A DNA stretch of 64,000 nucleotides from Chlorocebus sabaeus (Eukaryota; Chordata; Mammalia; Primates; Cercopithecidae), in the NCBI RefSeq assembly GCF_047675955.1, contig NC_132910.1, positions 108,297,143 through 108,361,142 of the forward strand. Reading direction: 5' to 3'. Of this stretch, positions 59,754-64,000 are shown in pieces (position 1 is the stretch's first letter; the number at the start of each line of letters is the position of its first letter). Under the pieces are notes generated by a model that ran no database searches, was not told the DNA's origin, and was given only the letters and a program-made list of their open reading frames with translations. The translations under genes and the position numbers were made by a program.

Positions 59754-60227
59754 TCAATATTTCTCACATTTATTGAGGTACAATTGAAGTATAATAAAGT
59801 GTACATATGTAAAAGTGTAAAATTTGATCATTTTATAACATATGTATATACTTATAAAACCACCAAAATCAAGACAATGAACATGTTCATCAGCCCTCTA
59901 GTATTTCTCTGTGTTCTTCTGTATTTCATGTCTCCCTTACCGCCATTTACAGGTAGCAAGTAATGTTGTTTTAGTCACTATATATTAGATCACATTTTCT
60001 CCAGTGTCATACAATAAAAGTCATACCATGATCATACCATGTGCACTTTATTTCTACCTATCTTATTTAACTCAGCAAAATAATTTTGATATTCATCTAC
60101 ATTACTATAACGGCAGTTCATTTACCTTCATTACTGAGTAATATTTTATTACATTAATATACCACAATTATTTGAGTTTTCTTCTAGTTTCGAGTTATGA
60201 ATAATGTTGCTAAGAAAACCATATGCA

Positions 60228-60528
60228 GGCCGGGCGCGGTGGCTCAAGCCTGTAATCCCAGCACTTTGGGAGGCCGAGACGGGCGGATCACGAGGTCAGG
60301 AGATCGAGACCATCCTGGCGAACACGGTGAAACCCCGTCTCTACTAAAAATACAAAAAACTAGCCGGGCGAGGTGGCGGGCGCCTGTAGTCCCAGCTACT
60401 CCGGAGGCTGAGGCAGGAGAATGGCGTAAACCCGGGAGGCGGAGCTTGCAGTGAGCTGAGATCCGGCCACTGCACTCCAGCCTGGGCGACAGAGCCAGAC
60501 TCCGTCTCAAAAAAAAAAAAAAAAAAAA
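60228..60528 (+). mobile_element. Very young AluY, Old World monkey type, 16-bp TSD
   Basis: Starts GGCCGGGCGCGGTGGCTC and carries CTCAAGCCTGTAATCC, GAGACGGGCGGATCACGAGG and GATCCGGCCACTGCACTCC, with nearly all CpG sites preserved and an uninterrupted A tail of about 20. The target-site duplication AAGAAAACCATATGCA is perfect at 60212-60227 and 60529-60544. This is the youngest element of the window and may be species-specific or polymorphic. Frames on both strands here are Alu-derived. Confidence 0.97.
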
Positions 60529-60846
60529 AAGAAAACCATATGCAATTCTTCCTGTAGACATACATTTTCATTCCTTTTGAGTAAATACCTAGGAATTGAA
60601 GGGCTGTATCACTTGATATGCGTGTGCTTAACTTTTAAAGAAAATTCCAGATTGTTCTCATAGGCAGTACCATTTTAAATTCCCTCTTGCAAAGTATGAG
60701 TTTCAGTTGCACAACAGCCTTGAGAACACTTGACCAATTATCTTATTTTTACCCATCTAATCAATACATAGTGTTACCTCAATTTGTGGTTTAATTTATA
60801 TTTACATTATAACTATTTTTTGTATGATTGAGTCACAAGAGTTATT

Positions 60847-61153
60847 TATTTTTATTTTTTATTTTTTGAAACAGAGTCTAGATCTGTCACCAGACTGGAG
60901 TGCTTTGGAGCAATCTCAGCTCACTGCAATCTCTGACTCCATGGTTCAAGCAATTTTCCTGCCTCAGCCTCCTCAGTAGCTGGGACTACAGGGATGCACC
61001 ACCACGCCCAGCTAATTTTTTTTTTTTTTTTTTTTTAGTAGAAACTGGGTTTTATCATGTGGGCCAGGATGGTCTCGATCTCCTGACCTCATAACCTACC
61101 CACCTTGGCCTCCCAAAGTGCTGGGATTATAGGTTTGAGCCACTGTGCCAGAC
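60847..61153 (-). mobile_element. AluS, reverse, with 14-bp TSD
   Basis: Tail of TTTTTATTTTTTATTTTTT, then GAAACAGAGTCTAGATCTGTC, ending CACTGTGCCAGAC. It has a secondary T20 expansion in its middle A-rich linker (61016-61036 in reverse). A perfect target-site duplication, TCACAAGAGTTATT, lies at 60833-60846 and 61154-61167. Confidence 0.93.
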
Positions 61154-64000
61154 TCACAAGAGTTATTAATATGTTCTGAGTTCAGGTTCTTCCCCTGACA
61201 GTATGTTACGAATATTTTGTTAAGGATTATTCATGAGAGATATTACTCTTAATTTCTCTTTTTATAATGCTTTTGTTAGGTTTTGATATTCAGTTTGTGT
61301 AGGCCTCATAAAATGAGTTGGGAAATAATTCTTCCTATATTTTCTACTGTATGCATATTAGAAATATGGGTATATATATATAATCTATTTTTCATTGTAT
61401 TTCTCTATTTACAATGTATAGTATTCTAGGTGTATATAGTGTAGCGTTTGTCTAATTTATTCCTTGAATGTTTGATGGAATTCTCCAGAGAACCATATGG
61501 GCCTATTTTCCTTTTGTGATATTTTTTGATAACAGGTTTATGTTTCAAAAAATGCATATATGGCTACTTAATTTTCAGTTTCTTATTGTGTCTTTTTTGT
61601 TTTGTTGCATTTTTCAAGAAACTTTCTATTCTTTCCAATGCGTTAAATTAATTGACATTCAGTTTTTCAAAATATTATCTTATTATTCATTTAATTACTG
61701 AAGGATCTGCCACAATAATCCCTTTTCTGTTCCAGATATTGATGATTCATAATCCAAGCTAAGGATTTGTCAGTTTTGTCAATCTTTTTAGAGAATCAGC
61801 CAATCTTCTCTGCTAATTTTCTCCTTTGACTGTTTTTTTTAATTTCCTTTACTTTTTGCTCTATATTTTTATAATTTTCTTTCTTGTACTTACTTTGACT
61901 TTGCATTGTTCCTTTTTGAATCTAGTTCTTAAAGTAAACCTAGGTCATTGATACTTTTATTTTCTTATTTCTATTATAAGCATTTAAAAGTGTAAGTTTT
62001 CTGCTTTAGCTACATTCTACAAAGTTTGAAACGTATTTTCATTATGATTTCAATTCACATTGTGACTTTATATTTGATCTCTGAATTATTTAGAAGTATA
62101 CCATTTAAAACCTGGATATTTTATCTTTCTCAAAATATTTTTTGATATCTAGTTTTTATTTTCTATTTGTATGTCTTAATTTTTATTAATTTTTAATTTA
62201 ATTTAATGGTGGGAAAAGAGTCCTTTTAAATGTAATACTTGTTTTATTAAACAGCATATGGTCTGTCTTGGTGAATGTTCCATTTGCACTTGAGAAGAAT
62301 GCATATTGTGAAATTCCTGGCTGTAGATCAAAGAAAGCGGTTTGTAGTGTTTGTAATGTTCTACAGATTGTCTATATTCTTAGTGATTTTTTTTGTCTGG
62401 TTGTTCCATCAATTGCCAAGATAGAAATATTAAAATCTCTTGCCATTATTGTGGACTGGTCTGGATTTCCCTTTAATTTTGTCTGTTTTCGTTTAACATA
62501 CATTGAGACTCTATCATTAAGCACATGGTCAGTAAATATTGCATATATTTCTGATGACATTTTTCCTTTTATTATAGAAAACAGATCCTCTTTATCTCTG
62601 AGGAGTGCTCTTATCTCAAATTCTGTTGTAACAGATAATAAGACAGCTATTATAGCCTTCTTTTGATTCCTCTTTGCGTTTTACATTTATTTCTGTCCAT
62701 TTAATTTAAACTCTTATAGTCATCTCATAGTAAGATGTTAGTTTAAATGTTTTTTTTTCATGGTTTGCCCTTTATTGGAATGTTGAGATTATCACTACTT
62801 AACATAATGTTTCATGTATTTGAATTTACATCTACCATTTTGTTATTTATGTTTTGTGTGACCCTCTATTTTTGTCTCTCTGTTTCTAATCTTTATGCTT
62901 ATTTTGTGCTGTATAAATGGATTTTGGTATCTTTTAGATTAATCTATTGGCTTTCATGCTATATGTCATTGCACTTTTTTAGCGGTTGCTCTGTGGATCA
63001 ATAAATGCATACTTAAACTGTTATGGTCCACTAGATGTAAAATGCAGAAACTTGCAAACCTATAGATTAATACTTGACTGATTTTTACTTTATGTTTTTA
63101 CCTATGTTATATCTCTATAGATGAAAACCACACCAGAACATTTCATTTTAATATTCAACATATTTTAAAACTCATGTAAAAACATTTTTTACATCTACCC
63201 TGATATTCACCTTTCCATTGCATTTCCTTCATTCTGAAGAAACAAGTTTCTCCTAGTACCATATTTTTCAGACTAAACAACTTCATTTAGTATTTCTTAT
63301 AAGTCTAAGCCTCCTAGGGATTGATTTTCTATACTTTCTTTAATCTAAAAATGTAGGGTTCTTTTTTTTTATTCCTGAAGGATATATTTGGTCATTTTCT
63401 TAAATCAGTTATTTTCTTTCAATACTATAAAAAGCTGTTCCTCCATCTTCAGGCCTCTATAGTTTGTGATAAGAAACTCATAGTCATTTGAAAAATTAAT
63501 TGCTCCTCTGTAAACAATGTCTAGTATTCTTTAGCTGCATTCACAACTTTTTTTTGAAATCTCTTTTTTTCTTTTTTACCAACTTGATTATGAAGCATCT
63601 AAAAGGCACAGTTTTCCTTACGTTTTCCTGCTTAGATTTACTGAATTTCTAGGATCTATCAATTTCTGTGTTTCCCAAGTTCGAGCCATTGCTGCTTGTT
63701 ATTTATTCACATATCTATTGTGCCTCAATCTCTGTTCTCTCTTCTGGAACTCGAATTATGCATATTTGACATTTTTATTTTATTCCACAGATTCTTCAGG
63801 CTCTGTTCCGGAAGAATCAGAATTTTTGCTTTCACAAAATTTACCGCCTTTGTGTCATTTGTAATTTGCTGTTAAACCCATTCATTGAGGTTTTATTTCA
63901 GACATTGCACGTTTCAACTTAAATTTTGCACTTGGTTCTGTATTATATTTTCCTGAAAGTTCCTAAGTTTCAGTTCAGTATGCTCCTACTTACCCCATAA

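Larger units (their letters stand above)
59760..64000 (-). mobile_element. Long ancient L1M (L1ME/L1MC-like), reverse, runs off the window
   Basis: Reverse text is continuous across three blocks. 59760-60227: 3' UTR and ORF2 end (TTTATTGAGGTACAATTGAAG; CACTATATATTAGATCACATTTTC). 60545-60846: GAGTAAATACCTAGGAATTG and TTGCAAAGTATGAGTTTCAG. 61154-62760: ORF2 (TAGGCCTCATAAAATGAGTTGGG near 61301; CTTGGTGAATGTTCCATTTGC near 62268). The rest resembles the 5' region of old L1s (CACAGATTCTTCAGGCTCTGTTC near 63787). Two Alus split it. It is highly decayed, and the 5' end lies beyond 64000. Confidence 0.8.

Noticed and set aside
62268..62666. 132-codon plus-strand frame
   Set aside because: Antisense of ancient L1 ORF2, low complexity and hydrophobic; not a gene.

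Overview
This window is vertebrate, specifically primate, nuclear DNA, and most likely from an Old World monkey. It carries at least twelve Alu elements, many L1 (LINE-1) copies, a MaLR LTR, a Tigger DNA transposon and MIR fragments. Three young AluY copies (5295-5606, 54690-54996 in reverse, 60228-60528) carry the variants CTCAAGCCTGTAATCC and GATCCGGCCACTG (the second decayed to GATCCAGCCACTG in the first copy), which I associate with cercopithecoid AluY subfamilies rather than the human AluY consensus. The DNA is AT-rich. I found no protein-coding exon, no multi-exon gene and no structured RNA gene. The window reads as a gene desert or the inside of a very large intron.

Layout. 1-7.4 kb: a reverse MLT1-like LTR, reverse fragments of ancient L1, an old Alu, a young AluY and an AluS. 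7.9-9.2 kb: a reverse L1MA-type 3' UTR containing a 24-bp minisatellite, abutting a 5'-inverted (twin-primed) L1. 9.9-10.3 kb: an AluS. 12.8-15.2 kb: a reverse L1 fragment with an ORF1 remnant and a GC-rich 5' UTR built of ~282-bp tandem units. 15.9-16.6 kb: a Tigger element. 18.4-18.9 kb: a probable LTR. 19-26.6 kb: mostly unclassified single-copy-like DNA. 26.6-28.3 kb: a reverse L1. 31.2-31.7 kb: a short L1 3' end. 32.9-34.3 kb: two reverse AluYs. 35.3-38.4 kb: L1 fragments and a 98% identical 265-bp duplication.

40.86-48.22 kb holds an ERV1-like provirus with two direct LTRs, inserted into a reverse L1 and itself containing an AluY. 48.3-57.3 kb holds an AluS, an L1MA/MB 3' end with expanded TA/CA repeats, a young AluY and a MIR, separated by unclassified AT-rich DNA. 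57.4-59.5 kb is a reverse L1 with a nested AluS. 59.6-64 kb is one long reverse ancient L1 split by two Alus.

Nothing here forms an operon or pathway. Most open reading frames are Alu or L1 by-products. What is informative is the order of nested insertions, the target-site duplications and a few rearrangements: the twin-primed L1, the asymmetric proviral LTRs, the local 265-bp duplication, an L1 3' inversion and the L1 promoter repeats. Family names come from remembered consensus patterns and were not checked with RepeatMasker. Approximate boundaries are given where no target-site duplication could be read.
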